64,000 nucleotides of DNA from assembly GCF_030247195.1 (NCBI RefSeq), contig NC_080671.1, positions 204,146,897 to 204,210,896 on the forward strand, given 5' to 3'. Under the pieces are notes generated by a model, which did no database searches, was not told the DNA's origin, and saw only the letters and a program-made list of their open reading frames with translations. Made by a program: the position numbers and the translations under genes. Positions 34,306 to 46,894 of this stretch are shown piece after piece; position 1 is the stretch's first letter; each line of letters starts with the position of its first letter. The DNA is from Topomyia yanbarensis (Eukaryota > Arthropoda > Insecta > Diptera > Culicidae).

Positions 34306-37256
34306 TCTATTATATTCCACGTGACTTTGTTCTTTTATGTAAGTCCCAGCGGAAGAATAATTATTAAAATGCCTATTCGAACGGCATTCATATTCCAATA
34401 GTAACACCTGAAAACTTTGATCTAAAATGAAAAGACAAAGCGCGTGAGTGCTTAGCTAAATCACAATCTCTACCAAGATATATCTTTATTCATTTCCCTA
34501 CCTACTAACACAAATCATATCCTGCGACACCTGTGGATGATGCAGAGAGCTCCTCGGTCATAATAGTCAGTGTTGAACTAACATTATGTCCAATCCACGA
34601 ATTGACCTGCATGAGCGTGGCCCTCTACGTTATTGATCATAGTATAATCTTAGTCTCTTTAGGTTGCACGGTGAGTATATGCAATTTAAACAGACTTTGA
34701 TCAATCACGGAAAACTCACGGGTGGTCAACTAAGCTAAGCTAATTGTATCATGTTTGGAAAATCGTCACTGATAAAATTCAAGTATATCGTGTGTCTGAA
34801 GAGTGCCAGCTAAAATAAATAACAATATTTTATATAATTGCCCCAAAGGATTTTTGATGAATTTCGAACATTCTTGGTAATATGACTATTCATCTAATAT
34901 TTTCCTCTATTTGCAATATCTTGAGTGATCGCACCTGTTTTCTTAAAGTTCCTTTTGATAATAGGTTAATATTTCTCGATTGAGTGAAAATAGCGGAAAT
35001 TAAATGGATTAATGTCGTTTTTGATAAAATTAACCCGATTGTGGCGTTAGTATGTCAAACCTGTTCAAAAATAGCTTTGTGTGCTTCTATTAATCAGAAA
35101 ATGCGTTTTTCAGGTAGATAAATCTAAGTTTGTTGTACATAAAGGCAAGTTCCTTGTAAGATCGTTAGTTTCCGTGTAAATTTCTAAGAGGTGACTTAAA
35201 GTAACTTAAAATTGGTTGGGGCATTAACGCGCCGTGGCTTGTTATTTTTTTTGTTGGCGAGGCTACCCAAGATTTATCATCATGAGCGTTTTTACATGCC
35301 CACTGAGGCATATGTATTCTGATCCGCTTCGGCTGATTTCATAGTGGACCATGTCGCGTTTATCTTTCATTCACTTCAACTTTATCGTCATGAAGATTTC
35401 AGGTGTTCCAGTGCCGGCCACTAGATGCGCTGCCACAAAATAAACTATGCTTCCATATTCAAACTTGGTCAGACTATTTTTGAACTTTCATGAAAAACTA
35501 CACTTAACATAAAGCGCACCATTCAGTTCGAATGTATGGCTCAAAACAAATGAATGCATCTCCTTGAACTTTGTCTATTACAAAACGAATTTAACAAAGT
35601 ATCTTCTATCCCAGAAGTAATACCGCAAACCCAGCAGGTGCTTAATACAGAGTCGTGGTGGAAACGTACAAGTACCGAACCAGCGAATGAATACCTATCT
35701 GAATAAAAATAACCTTTTTTACGTTCTTTTCCATTCAAATCACACGTACACACTTTTTATTCATCCAGCATCCCGCTGCGGCGAACGTGGTCTCCTTTCC
35801 AGAGTGTTGACTCCTATATCGCAATCCACCCACCACCTACCAAAGAAGGTTCACTGCTTTATGCTTATAAGAAGTAGCAAGGTGCTGGGAAATAAATTTT
35901 TGAAATAAAATTTTCCCTCTGGAGGCGTAGTTTTAAAGTAATGACGGGGCATTAGTAGAAAACGCGCACCATTTCTTAATTTTTTGCATGGTACGTTTAT
36001 GTTTATGTCAGTGACTCAACTGTCCTACACGCTGAGAATCCGCTTCGAAGTCTGTCGAAATACATGGTCAGGAAAGAAATTTCTCCGGTTCTTCTTTTCA
36101 ATGGACCGTATTTCCTCGTACTGTTAGATATATTCAAACCAGCATAAGGGTAATATACTGTGTTCTTGGGCTCTTGGATCCGGTTTACACAAGGAAGAAA
36201 TGTACGACCACTACAATATACCTACTTAATAAATAAAACTGTGTGGTATACGTTCGGATTCGGCTGGGATTGCTGCGTAGTATGGTGATAACTGGTGTCG
36301 TAAGAATAAGTTCATCGTCAGTATTTCGGAATATATAATTCATCGTTCCAAGGATCTGATATATAGTTATGCATACACATGCCCAGAAGTCATCAAGTGT
36401 GCATACACCGTACCGTTCGAGCCAAGTCAATCAACCGATCTCCAAACGCGCAAGAACCAGCAGTCAACGCATGCGGTCACCAATATTGCGTCAGCCAGTA
36501 ACCAGGAGCGAAACACCAGGTCATCATTTACACGACACAACAGGGCAATCATCGACGCTGCACTTACCGACTAGATAGCCAGGTTGTAGGTTGTAGCCCA
36601 GTATTTAGCTCAGTTCAGTCAGAATTACCAACCAGTTTAGTCTCTGAACAAGAGAAATCATTTTTAAAAACTTGTGTATAAAACCTAATACATAACATTT
36701 TGAGCAGAATGAAGTATGCGACGGACCTGTGCGTAGTGTTAGGTCAAAGGTGTTCTTTCCATTCTCACTGTGCAACATGGTTTTCCTAGCCGAACTGGCA
36801 ACTTGACTTAGGGCCGACTTTTTTCACCAACGCATCACTTTTAAATCAGGTTTAATAATGCGTTAAATCCAGTCTAAAATTTAACCGTGGTTGAAGATAG
36901 CGGTCATTATCCTTCCGAAATTTCCCGTCACATCACTTTTTTATCCTTCCAGTCTATTTCGATTGATATCGGCTAATTGGCATTGATACCCTGAATCGAA
37001 AGTGCTTAACTCAACAAGTTACTGTTGTCGTTAAATTTCTCAATGGAGAAGTTCCGTGCTCTCATCTTCTACTGCTACTTCTTTTCTATTCGTCAGGCAA
37101 GACACTGAGGCAATGGTTTCGGAAGCATCAAGAATATCACTGTACTCTCTACGAATAAATTTAACCAATGAGCACCATAATCCGGCAGCTTTCATCTGTG
37201 CCGATATATAGAGTTCGACCGCTTAAATAATTGTTAATTTAGATTGAATGCGACTA
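34306..37256. other. no gene recognised
   Basis: Unique-looking DNA after the palindrome. Frames at 35541-35753, 36185-36430 (minus) and 36369-36578 (+) are unrecognised. I saw no element ends. Confidence 0.4.
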
Positions 37257-37647
37257 CAGTGAAGACCCGATTTTATCAGCCCCCGATATTGTCTTCTCCT
37301 GATTTTATCAGCTTTTTGACCCGATTTTGTCAGCCTCATATGAAAGTTGATAGATGGTAGTTTAATGGGCTCTAGCAGAAATCGAGTGAATCCTTTCTTG
37401 AGAATATTAGTCTTATCTTAAAAATCCGAAATTTGCAAAAAAAAAAAATTTTTTATTAAATTTTGCACTGTCAAGCCACCCTAAGCGGAACTTAAACTAA
37501 ATAATCAGAAATGGTTATGAGGCTATATCTAGGGATTAAAGAGGACCTTCGAGTTAAAAAAAGGAAAGTATATGTCTCGATTTTGTCAATGTCTTTGTTT
37601 TATCAGCCTGAAATTCACCAAGGGGCTGAAAAAAGGGGCCTTGGCTG
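37257..37647. mobile_element. pogo/Tc1-mariner-type MITE, TA duplication
   Basis: It begins CAGTGAAGACCCGATTTTAT and ends GGGGCCTTGGCTG. The flanks are TA (37255-37256 and 37648-37649). CAGTSAAG... termini with TA targets are typical of pogo-like elements. CCGATTTTATCAG-type motifs repeat near the left end. It is 391 bp with no transposase. Confidence 0.65.
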
Positions 37648-37649
37648 TA

Positions 37650-38184
37650 GTTGTGTTATAAGGAATAAGTTTGTTTTCATATAAGTAGCAATGTGTGTTT
37701 TTCTTATATGTGCAATGCCCAAAATGGTTCTAAGAAACACATTTTTAGATTAATAGTAGTAAAAGTAACTAGTCTAAAATGTGTTCATTCAGCCCTTGTT
37801 TACTTGTTCAGCACCAAAAGGAAAATAAGCACAAAAACATGCGTTCAGCTATTGTTCAATTGATGAAAATCTTAGGGGGAATTACTCTGAGAAGCCGAAT
37901 AAGAAGTACTTGTTTGTAATTTATTTTTGAAAAAACCTACATTAAATTATTATAAAATATATTGGAATGGGTTTAGAGGACAGAAACAACGTTTTTAACA
38001 ATACGAAAAATTCAAAGTTAATAAAGTGATCCTGGCCGCAATTCTCATCTAAATCATAAAACCAAACAAATTGAAGAGGTTTTTTATCGTAAATAGACTA
38101 GATCTGAAATTTAAGCATCAAGCATACAAAATAAAATAAATTTAAGCATCAACCATAAAATAATGATTTTTTATTGATTATTAT
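37650..38184. other. no gene recognised
   Basis: AT-rich; nothing identified. Confidence 0.4.
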
Positions 38185-40047
38185 TAGCAGTTAGTCGCAG
38201 TTTGAAGGCTCGGGTTGTTGAGAAAGCTTGTTGGGATTGTCTCGAGCAGGTCTGAACGATAATCGAGTTTGGTGACCGTAAGTTAAACTTGTGTGCGTTG
38301 TGCGTCCCAATCGATCGAGCCCGTGACATCGAATACACTGCAGCTTAGTTTTTAATATCCTCGAAGATGCTAAATCGGTTGACGAGATCATCGTACTAGT
38401 AGATTTTAATCTTCCCAGTATTTCGTGGAGATCTTCCCGCAATGGATTTCTTTACCCGGATTCTGATCACTCCGTTCTTCACTCAGGGGCGGTGAGGCAG
38501 CTTAGCAACGTTACTGCAAATTAATTCTATTGCCAACGAGAATAACCATCATCTTGATCTTTGTTTTGTCAGCGATCAGATTTCTGCTACATCAGTAGTG
38601 GTGACTCCCTCTCCTCTAGTGAAACCAGTTGTACATCATCCTCCATTGTTTTGATTTCGATGTTTCTCCGGTACTCGTTTCCTACGACTTCCATAAAGCT
38701 GATCATCGCAGTATCGCTAACTTTTTCTCCACCCTCGATTGGCTAAATATCCTGGACACAGAAGATGTTGATAGCGCAGTTCAAACATTTTCCAACGTTT
38801 TGAATTATGTAATTGACAGGCACGTCCCAAAGAAGGTTCATAATCAATTCGCAGATGATCAAAAGATGTTTCTTTTCATCCGCTCTACTGAAGATTGCAG
38901 ACTACTCCAACGAGAGTTTGAAACATTCGTTGATTGGTGTGGCACGAACCGCATCTGTGTAAATCCGAAGAAATGTTTGGTGATCTCATTCTCACGAGAA
39001 CAAGATCCGATTTGTTTTAACTACCGTCTACTGCAGTGGTCTTCAACCTTTTCGTTCCATGTACCCCTTTCCGAATACTGATTCTTATCATGTACCCCTT
39101 TGGTGAAAATTGCCAACCACCCTGTCAGAAAAGGAAAAAGGATTTTCAATTGAATGAAAGCCATAGTATTTCAATTTGAACTCTGTTCCTGAAATCTCTC
39201 AGGCAGCATTTTTATTCTTGACTCACTGAACCAATATGTAAAGGTTTCCTACAGGAATGTTAAAATAACAACTTAAAATTTATCCCGCATAATTCACCCC
39301 TTGCATTACTCTAATTCACCCCTGGGGGTGAATTCACCCCCGGTTGAAAACCACTGGTCTACTGGATACAGAAATTAACGCATTAGTCACATGAAGGATT
39401 TACAAGTTATACTAGATTCGCAACTTACGTTCAAACATCACGTCTCATATAAACTTAGCAAAGTATCCCGTATGCTGGGATGCATTTTCAGGATAGCCAA
39501 AAATTTTATTAACGCCTTTTATGTTTTGCGCTTCGTAGACTGCCGTGGAGAAATTCTGTTCGGCTACCCAGTTACTAAAGCCGGTGCCAGCTGATTCATT
39601 TGGAACCTCTGTTTGTTTGAAGGAATACGTCAAGGGCTTTGTTCGTTGCTGATGCTTTGCGAGGTCATCTGGATTGCCCAGCCATTTTGGAAGAGCTTAA
39701 CATAAATGTCGCACCACGAACAACGCATAACAACCTTATGCTCCGCTTACCATTTCGGCGCACTAATTATAGTATGTATGTAGCCATTACTGGCCTACAA
39801 AGGATCTTCAACCGGGTCGCTTCAGTCTTCGACTATAATATGTCTCGCCAAACTTTGCCTCTTTGATTTTCCCGAACCTTCAATGGACCCGCTAACTTCG
39901 ACTGATCCCTCCATTATCTGTTGTTCCATTGTCTTTTTTTTGAGTTCATTATTTTTATTATTGAACACTTTTTGTAACTATTTGACTGGGGGCTTTGTAA
40001 TGCCTGTTGGTGTAAATAGGACAAATACAAACAAATACGAACAAATA
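38185..40047 (+). pseudogene. decayed jockey/CR1-like LINE ORF2
   Basis: Fragments appear in the expected order. Endonuclease pieces (NLCALCVP, VLVDFNLPSISW) lie at 38290-38430. The inter-domain piece SYDFHKADHRSIANFFSTLD to DRHVPKK is at 38680-38835. RT block FADD with NPKKCLVISFSRE is at 38850-39000. After a MITE insertion come KDLQVILDSQLTFKHHVSY (39394-39450) and the C-terminal FVADALRG to FDYNMSRQ (39639-39855). Stops and frameshifts break every joint, and the RT finger/palm region before FADD is deleted. The 3' end carries an ACAAATACAAACAAATACG-type tandem repeat (about 40017-40047), usual for poly(A)-less LINEs. It is dead as an enzyme. Confidence 0.8.
39034..39356 (+). mobile_element. 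hAT-type MITE 'CAGTGG' family, copy 2
   Basis: 323 bp, starting CAGTGGTCTTCAACC and ending GGTTGAAAACCACTG. GTCTACTG flanks both sides exactly (39026-39033 and 39357-39364). It is inserted inside the LINE remnant, so it is younger than that LINE. Confidence 0.88.
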
Positions 40048-40049
40048 GT

Positions 40050-41500
40050 AGAGATCGTTGACGTTCGACCGTATGACCAGCTCGCGACAACAGTGACTTT
40101 CAAACGGCACGATTTTAACAATAGGCTTTCGAAACTGAAATTATATTATAAGAGCATATATCTATTATTCGGGACACAACCACTAGCTCTACCAAACATT
40201 TGAGTGTTATGCCATGTTTTTTGACTTAAATTGGGTCATTAAGCCATACGCTGTTTTTGATTTTTTTTCGACGCAGTTGACTTTACAGAACTTTCTTCGC
40301 TTTTTTGCACGCAAAATCACAAATGAAAATTATTTTACAAAATTGAATTATCATGACCACACCTTCCATTGAACTACCTAGAACTTTATCCTTTTGCTGG
40401 GATAACTGTCAAAAATGCTAACCCATGTGTTTGAATTCACTGTTAAGGAAGATCCATAGTGTCAAACGAGGACGTGTTTACATTTTTTTTTAAAACTCAA
40501 TTAAAAATAATGCAGAAGTTTTAAAGATTGAACATATATTATTATATTTAGGAAGATGAGCTCTATCGGTTTATGAAATAAAAGGAGAATTTTATCCTTC
40601 ATTTAACGATCCAATAAGTTTAGCAGGAGTATAACAGTATAATAAACTCGTTTGTAAAAGTTTTAGTCCGTTTGCTTGCTTTGCTTTTGCCAGACAAGAT
40701 GTATTCCACACAAATATGTCTCACTGCTGTTTAAACGCAAGATGAAGAGAAAGAAAGGTGTGAACATTTGACATTTTTGAGTGCATTAGTTTTATACTTG
40801 CAAAATTAAGCATGGTCGTTGGGTCCCTGGAAGTAAACATAAACATCCGGACGAGCATCCTGATTCTTTGGCACACGGAGAAAAGAGAGAAAAGGCCGAG
40901 CTCCACCTCGGATCTTCCGATTCGAACACTTAGTGACACCTTTTGTCTCGAAGCTACAGATAAAAAATAATTATGACCGAACCGAAACATAACAAATATC
41001 AACAGAAAAGCCTACTACGTCATTTGTTTATGGTTTTCGTCTTCATATCCTTCTGTTTTATCGGCTTCATCGAAGATAAGTTCCAACCGCACTCAACGTT
41101 GAAAAAAATATGCCCACCTGTATCCGTCTTGGTTTGAACAAACTCCTATCATCATACACACAGTGACGCTATTTTTTGTCTGCAAACAACTCAATCTCAT
41201 ACATATTGTGCCCTGGTTCACATTTACCCTGTTCACGAGTATGTGTGCACCAAAGAGTGTTAACAAATGATTTATGCTCCGGTGCTCGAATTGATTTATG
41301 ATGGTCATTCAACAGGACGGGTTTAGTGCACTGGAATGGTATTTCCGAGTAAAAGTGCAAACAACGTGCACTTAACCATATTAAATTTGCTATTTTGCAC
41401 AGAGTTGCTATTCCTGCAAAACCTAAAAATGATCTTATGATCTAAATTTGATCATCAATCTAACCTTTCGTTCAAATTTCTAATCTTATTATTATCGTTA
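40050..41500. other. no gene recognised
   Basis: Frames at 40721-41002 and 41093-41308 (minus) are unrecognised. No element ends found. Confidence 0.4.
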
Positions 41501-42395
41501 CAGTCGAAACCGGGAAAATCCCACCAGCGACAATAGTTTTTTCTCTTGTTTTGTGCTGATCCATGATGTCGGAAGTAGGGTTCGTCGCGGTTGCGGTATT
41601 TACCGCAACCGCGCGGTATTTACCGCACCCGCACCGCAAAAACTGCGGTGCGGTAAGACACTTTTTCTTGCGGATGCGGTGCGGGAAATGAGCATTTTCC
41701 GCGCGGTATTACCGCAACCGCACTTAAAAAAATAATTGATAAGTCTGCAGTCTGCATTAAAAAGTGAATTAAAACTTTGACTTTTACCATATAAGAACGA
41801 CGAAACTTATTACCTTACAATAGGGAAACATAATAAACATTTGATTGCTCTTATTTTCCATGGGCTTGACAATGATTGGAAAATAAATCCGAATATAATC
41901 TGTATTCGACCTATCGCTACTTGATTTTTTACATTTTGTTTATTCTAATATGATAAAACAATATGTTACTAAGAAATAAAATCTTTAAGCTGTGTCCAAT
42001 ATAATTTGGCATCAGTATTTTTACGACATATTTTGAACACTTTTAAAAATTTACAAGCGAACCTTTTCAAATATATAAAATGCACAATACAATCATTGAA
42101 AAACAATTGAATTGCACTGTCAAATCCAATTTAAAAATGCATCATTTCTCCCGATTCCTCTTGACAATCGTGGAATTATGAATCGTTTACGATGACATTT
42201 TCATTATTTTTTGCGGTTGCGGTGCGGACTATCCATTTACCGCCCACATCCGCACCGCGACGAACCCTAGTCGGAAGTAGTGCGCTGTATAGTGCATCAT
42301 TGTACGAAGACAGCGCACTACATCTGACGTAATTCTATTGCTTAGAACCAGAGAAAATACGGTTATCGCTGGTTGGATTTTCCAGTTTTCAACTG
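41501..42395. mobile_element. small MITE with long inverted ends, split by a hAT MITE
   Basis: The ends CAGTCGAAACCGGGAAAATC and a complement ending GGATTTTCCAGTTTTCAACTG pair for about 55 bp. Inner arms (GTCGGAAGTAGTGCGCTGT and its complement) also pair. Removing the 694-bp insertion and its 8-bp duplication leaves about 193 bp that would fold almost completely. Confidence 0.6.
41576..42269. mobile_element. 694-bp hAT-type MITE with GCGGT subterminal repeats
   Basis: Terminal inverted repeats TAGGGTTCGTCGCGG are perfect over 15 bp. GTCGGAAG is duplicated exactly on either side (41568-41575 and 42270-42277). Both ends are packed with GCGGTGCGGTA / TACCGC motifs, the kind of subterminal repeat hAT transposases bind. 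The middle is AT-rich and non-coding. A second, longer copy is at 42988-46886. Confidence 0.88.
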
Positions 42396-42987
42396 CAAGC
42401 AGAATAACACGAATCGCTGTTACATTTGGGTTTGAAGGAATGCCGGGTTTATAGTATAAACATCACCCCATGCTCTTTGTTGTAGTATGCAGCAGACTAT
42501 ACTATCGGCGAAATTGAAATAAGTTCCATGAGCATGTGCGAATATGTTTAGAGCACGATTCACTTATCCATACGAATGCACATATAAACGAAAACGAGTG
42601 AAGAAATTCTTTGTGTGTGTATTGGTGCAAAGTTATTTCTAATTCCAATACTCTGATAACGTTGAATTCATCAATACATTTTCATTTATGGGATTGTGTA
42701 AGTTTCTACGATATAATAGCAGCATAATGCATTTTTATCCTGGACCATTAACGTTTTATATGCATTATATGTATCAGTTATAATTAATCGCATTTGAATT
42801 ATACTTAATTGAATGTAAATCATACGGCTCGCGTTTTGGGTGTAGGTTGTTTAAGACGTAGCAGAAAAAATCCTATTTGTATGAGCCTTGAAAACCAAAG
42901 CAACAATTTTTTTAATGTTCTTAAATGATAATAAGCCTAGCAGTTCCATATGTATAGGAAATCCATAGTTTACAGGACTGCTACGGC
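42396..42987. other. no gene recognised
   Basis: AT-rich spacer between two copies of the GCGGT element. Confidence 0.4.
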
Positions 42988-43468
42988 TATGGTTCGTCGC
43001 GGTTATACCCGCATCGCAAAAATTGCGGTGCGACGAGACACTTTTTCCCGCGGATGCGGTGCGGGAAATGAGCTTTTACCGCGCGGTATTCCCCTAACCG
43101 CACTTCAAAAAATAATTGATAAAGTCTGCAGTCTGCATTAAAAACTGAATTAAAACTACGACTTTTACCATTTGAGAAGGACACAACTAGATTTATTTTC
43201 TTAACGAATGCTTAGCAATGTCATTATTAGGAAAATCCCTCTGTCAGAACTTTCGAGTTTTGCTTATTACCCTACAATAGAGAAACATAATAAACATTTA
43301 ATTGCTCTTATTTCCATAGACTTGACAATGATTTCAAAGGAAACACGAATACAATTTATTTGATACTACAAAGTAAAAATTTACAAACAAACCTTTTCAA
43401 ATACATAAAACGCACTATCCAATTATTGAAAAACAATTGAATTGTACTGTCAAATCCAATTTAAAAAC

Positions 43469-44762
43469 CTATTTTAATCCACCTAGCGGTGCAATTGTGC
43501 CTTTCTCAATCATGAATCACGAGAATGTGTGCGTTGTTTGTATTCATTAAAAACTTTTAAATGCATATATTACATTTTATTATTATACATCACATGACAA
43601 CTTTATACAGGAAAATAAATCATTATTCGAGTTCTAAAATTTTGAAAAAGAAAAAAACAGCCACGGTAATATTGAGCTGAAAAAAGGTGCGAAATCGGCA
43701 AAGTCCCAAAAAGTCGATTTTTATAAAAAAAATTGTTTTGAGATAACATAAAATCTCGACGTTTCATGCATTTTAAAGATGTTTGGCATCAAAAATACGA
43801 ATTCGATTTCTGAAATTTCATGGGGTCCCCCCTTTGAAAAAAAATTAGAGTTCCGACTTATATGGGAATTTCATCTGTGACCGGACGATTTAGTCTATAT
43901 TTCCGGACCCATCTAAACGATCCGTACGAAATTTTATAGACATCTGTGGGGATATTATAGCTATCATTTGGAATTAAGTTTGTGAAAATCGGCCCAACCA
44001 TTTCCGGGAAACTGATGTGAGTTCGTAAATTTCGAAAGATGGCCGCTTTTCCCGGACACTTCCGGAACCGTCTATGGTGGTCAATGTAGTCAACGAAAGT
44101 TTGGTTGGCCGTCGATGACCTAGAACAGCAAATTTAAGTTGTTTGAGAGACATTTTAGGGAAATTTTTACCTTTTTTGCTTTCATCGGAGTATCGGTTTG
44201 AATCACAATTTGCTATGTGATCGCACGCCACAGCCTGTAACTCCGGAACCGGGAGTCGGATCGGGATGAAATTAAATAGCCATTTACGGGGACGCAATAC
44301 CTTTCATTTGAGGCCAAGTTTAGTCGAATCGGTCTAGCCATCTCCGAGAAACCGATGTGACTGTTATTCTGAATTTAAATACTTCCGCCGGGGCTTCCGG
44401 AACCGATGATGGTGACCAATGTGGCCAAATAGACTTTGAATGGATGTTAGTGACCTAATACTACAAATCGAAGCAGTTGTGGTCAAATTTTGGAAAAATT
44501 TTCACCTTTATACATTCATTGCAGAATTTATTAAAATCGACATTTTCTGCGTGTTCGTACTCATCACCCTGTAATTCCGGAACCGGAAGTCGGATCCATT
44601 AGAAATTCAATAGCAGCCTATGGGAACGTTGCACCTTTCATTTGAGACGAAGTTTGTCAAAATCGACGTACTGAATCGAATGGTATATGTCACTCGGCCC
44701 TCCGGCCTCCGTTAAAAAGTCGGTTTTCAGAGCAATTGCAATACCTTTCTATTGAGAAAGGC
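43469..44762 (-). mobile_element. AAAAC-family element, copy F
   Basis: It starts CTATTTTAATCCACCTAGCG and ends ATTGAGAAAGGC. AAAAC lies on both sides (43464-43468 and 44763-44767), inserted into the GCGGT hAT copy. It matches 61581-62954 in inverted orientation along most of its length but lacks about 130 bp containing the TGTGTATG microsatellite. The frame at 43974-44297 (minus) is repeat sequence, not a gene. Confidence 0.75.
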
Positions 44763-45859
44763 AAAACGCATCATTTCACCCGATTCCTCTTGGCAATCGT
44801 GGAGTTATGAATCGTTTTCGATGACATTTTCTCAACTTCTCAATTTTGATAAATTTGGAGAACTTAAAGATGAACTAATAATACTGAGACTTAAAAACAA
44901 CCCAAAGAATGTAATTATCATCATCACACGAAACGAATTTGGAGGAATTGGCAGTAAAGGAGACAACTGTATGAAAAGCGTCCAAAATAAGGTGGGGTCC
45001 AAATTAGGCTGATTACCTTTTTATTCGTTCTTCAACATCGTATCTCTTTTCATTTATGTGTAAATTCGCAATAAATTTTTCTGCAGTCCGTTCTATAAGA
45101 CTCCTTCTCAAAAAATATTCTACATAACTTTTTCTTCGCGTACGTTCATTGTTTGTCCAACTGGGAATATTTTCTACCAAATTAACAATTAATATTTTCC
45201 AGTTAGGAGTATTTTGTAACTTTTTGAAAGTAAAGCTTTCGCAGTTGGTGCAGGGTATTGCGATATTTTTGTGTTTCTCAAAGCCTCACTTTATATTGTG
45301 ACAAGTGTCAAAGTTAGCCCAAATGCCAAATTTTGCAAAGTTTGGACAAATACATAAAATGCTAGAGCTTTCGAACTAGTCATTAGAAAATTACAGCTCA
45401 TGCATTGTTTAAGCGAGCAATCTTACAATACATCCGTTTTTTAAAAAATACGAAGTTAGGGTATTGGGGTATTTTGTTCCTAAAATCCCCTATTTTTAAT
45501 AACATTGCTGCTGAATGCTGTAAATCTGGGCCGTTACAGGTTATTTTTTTCTTGTCACTCTAGTGTACAAAAAGAGGTGAAAACCAGAGTCCTTAGCCCG
45601 TACTACTTCTGATCGACGATGGATTGTGGATAAAAAAATGAAATGATTCACAACAGCTGCGTAAGAACGTTTTTGTATGTATAATGATGAAATACAGCTA
45701 TATTTCTTAGGATTCCAGTGCTATGCTAATATTTAGAGGAATGATAATGTTTTACCTTGTTTCAAAAGTATTTGTTTCAAAATCTACGGCATATTATTAA
45801 TAAAACATGCAAAGTTAAATGTTACATTCTGAGGAGTCAGACAATTTTCGTGTAAATAA

Positions 45860-46665
45860 AGTAGATACAGAACACTAGATTTGGATTGTCGCTGGCATCA
45901 GTGGTAGGAACATCATTGTTTTGATTCCGGGATATACCTGTCAAATAGGCCAAATAAAAAAAGCAAAAAATAATCCTCTATCGTCGTTTCATAGCGACGA
46001 ATCATTTTTGTTCCTTTTAGCCAGCAACACAATGACCATTCTTGGCTGATGTAATTTTCACTAATTAGAATACACAAATTATCTAAAAGTATTGAATTTT
46101 GATGAATTTTCATTTCATTGTGCGGTATATTCAAACTCTTTCATTTCATAACAATAACAGTCGAAAATTTACACCGAGAAAATTCGTTATATTAAATATA
46201 TTGATTTTATAGATACTTTTTTGCAATTTGTAGTAGAACATAAAAATTATCTGTCACGCATAGATATCACCATGTGGAAATTAATGAAATTATAATAGTA
46301 TGCCACATAGAAATTTGTTTCGTAGCAGATATCACATCATTTTTCAGTTTGCCTATTGTTATTCTGCTGTAAATTTTACGCTTTGGACATTTTCGGTTTT
46401 GAATGCATAAAAATCACAGCAGAATAAACGTGACTGAAATGAAAAAGTAAACTCTGCATTTTACTAATTTGAAGTTCAACTAAATGGTTTGTTGTTACAA
46501 GCAGGCCATATTTTTCTGCGTGTACCAAAAGTGCGAACCAAAGACTTTTACTAGAGAGACTTTCGATACCTTGACAGATATATACCGAAAGCAAAACAAA
46601 CATGTTCCGAAACGAAAACAATGGGAACACCAGCGACAATCCTAATCTAGTGTTCTGTATCTACT
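45860..46665. mobile_element. 806-bp hAT-type MITE, perfect 8-bp TSD
   Basis: The left end AGTAGATACAGAACACTAGA is the exact complement of the right end. The match continues to CCAGCGACAATC with one gap. GTAAATAA is duplicated exactly (45852-45859 and 46666-46673). It has no transposase; the frames inside are short. Confidence 0.85.
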
Positions 46666-46894
46666 GTAAATAAGAATAACATTTTATTATATATGGTTAT
46701 ACACAAAATAAATGAATAATTTTTAACACAAATTTTAAAAATACGTGAATTTTACCGCATTACCGCGCGGTGCGGTGCGGTAAATGCAAGGCGGTTGCGG
46801 TAAGCGGTGCGGTTTTATTTTTTTTTTTTGCGGTCGCGGTGCGGACTATCCATTTACCGCCCACATCCGCAACGCGACGAACCCTAGTTACGCC

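Larger units (their letters stand above)
42988..46886. mobile_element. older, longer GCGGT hAT copy with nested insertions
   Basis: The left end TATGGTTCGTCGCGG and right end CGCGACGAACCCTA match the 694-bp copy. The flanking octamers GCTACGGC (42980-42987) and GTTACGCC (46887-46894) agree at 6 of 8 positions, consistent with an aged duplication. Two insertions (43469-44762 and 45860-46665) sit inside. Without them about 1.8 kb remains, roughly 1.1 kb more than the short copy. That extra part includes a 90-codon stop-free minus-strand frame without ATG (45013-45285), not recognised as transposase. Confidence 0.7.

Noticed and set aside
43974..44297. 107-codon frame conserved at 62166-62489
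   Set aside because: Conserved because both lie in copies of the same repeat; neighbouring non-coding DNA is equally conserved.
45013..45285. 90-codon stop-free minus-strand frame as a transposase exon
   Set aside because: No ATG and no family recognised; frames of this length arise by chance in this window. Kept only as a note in the element entry.
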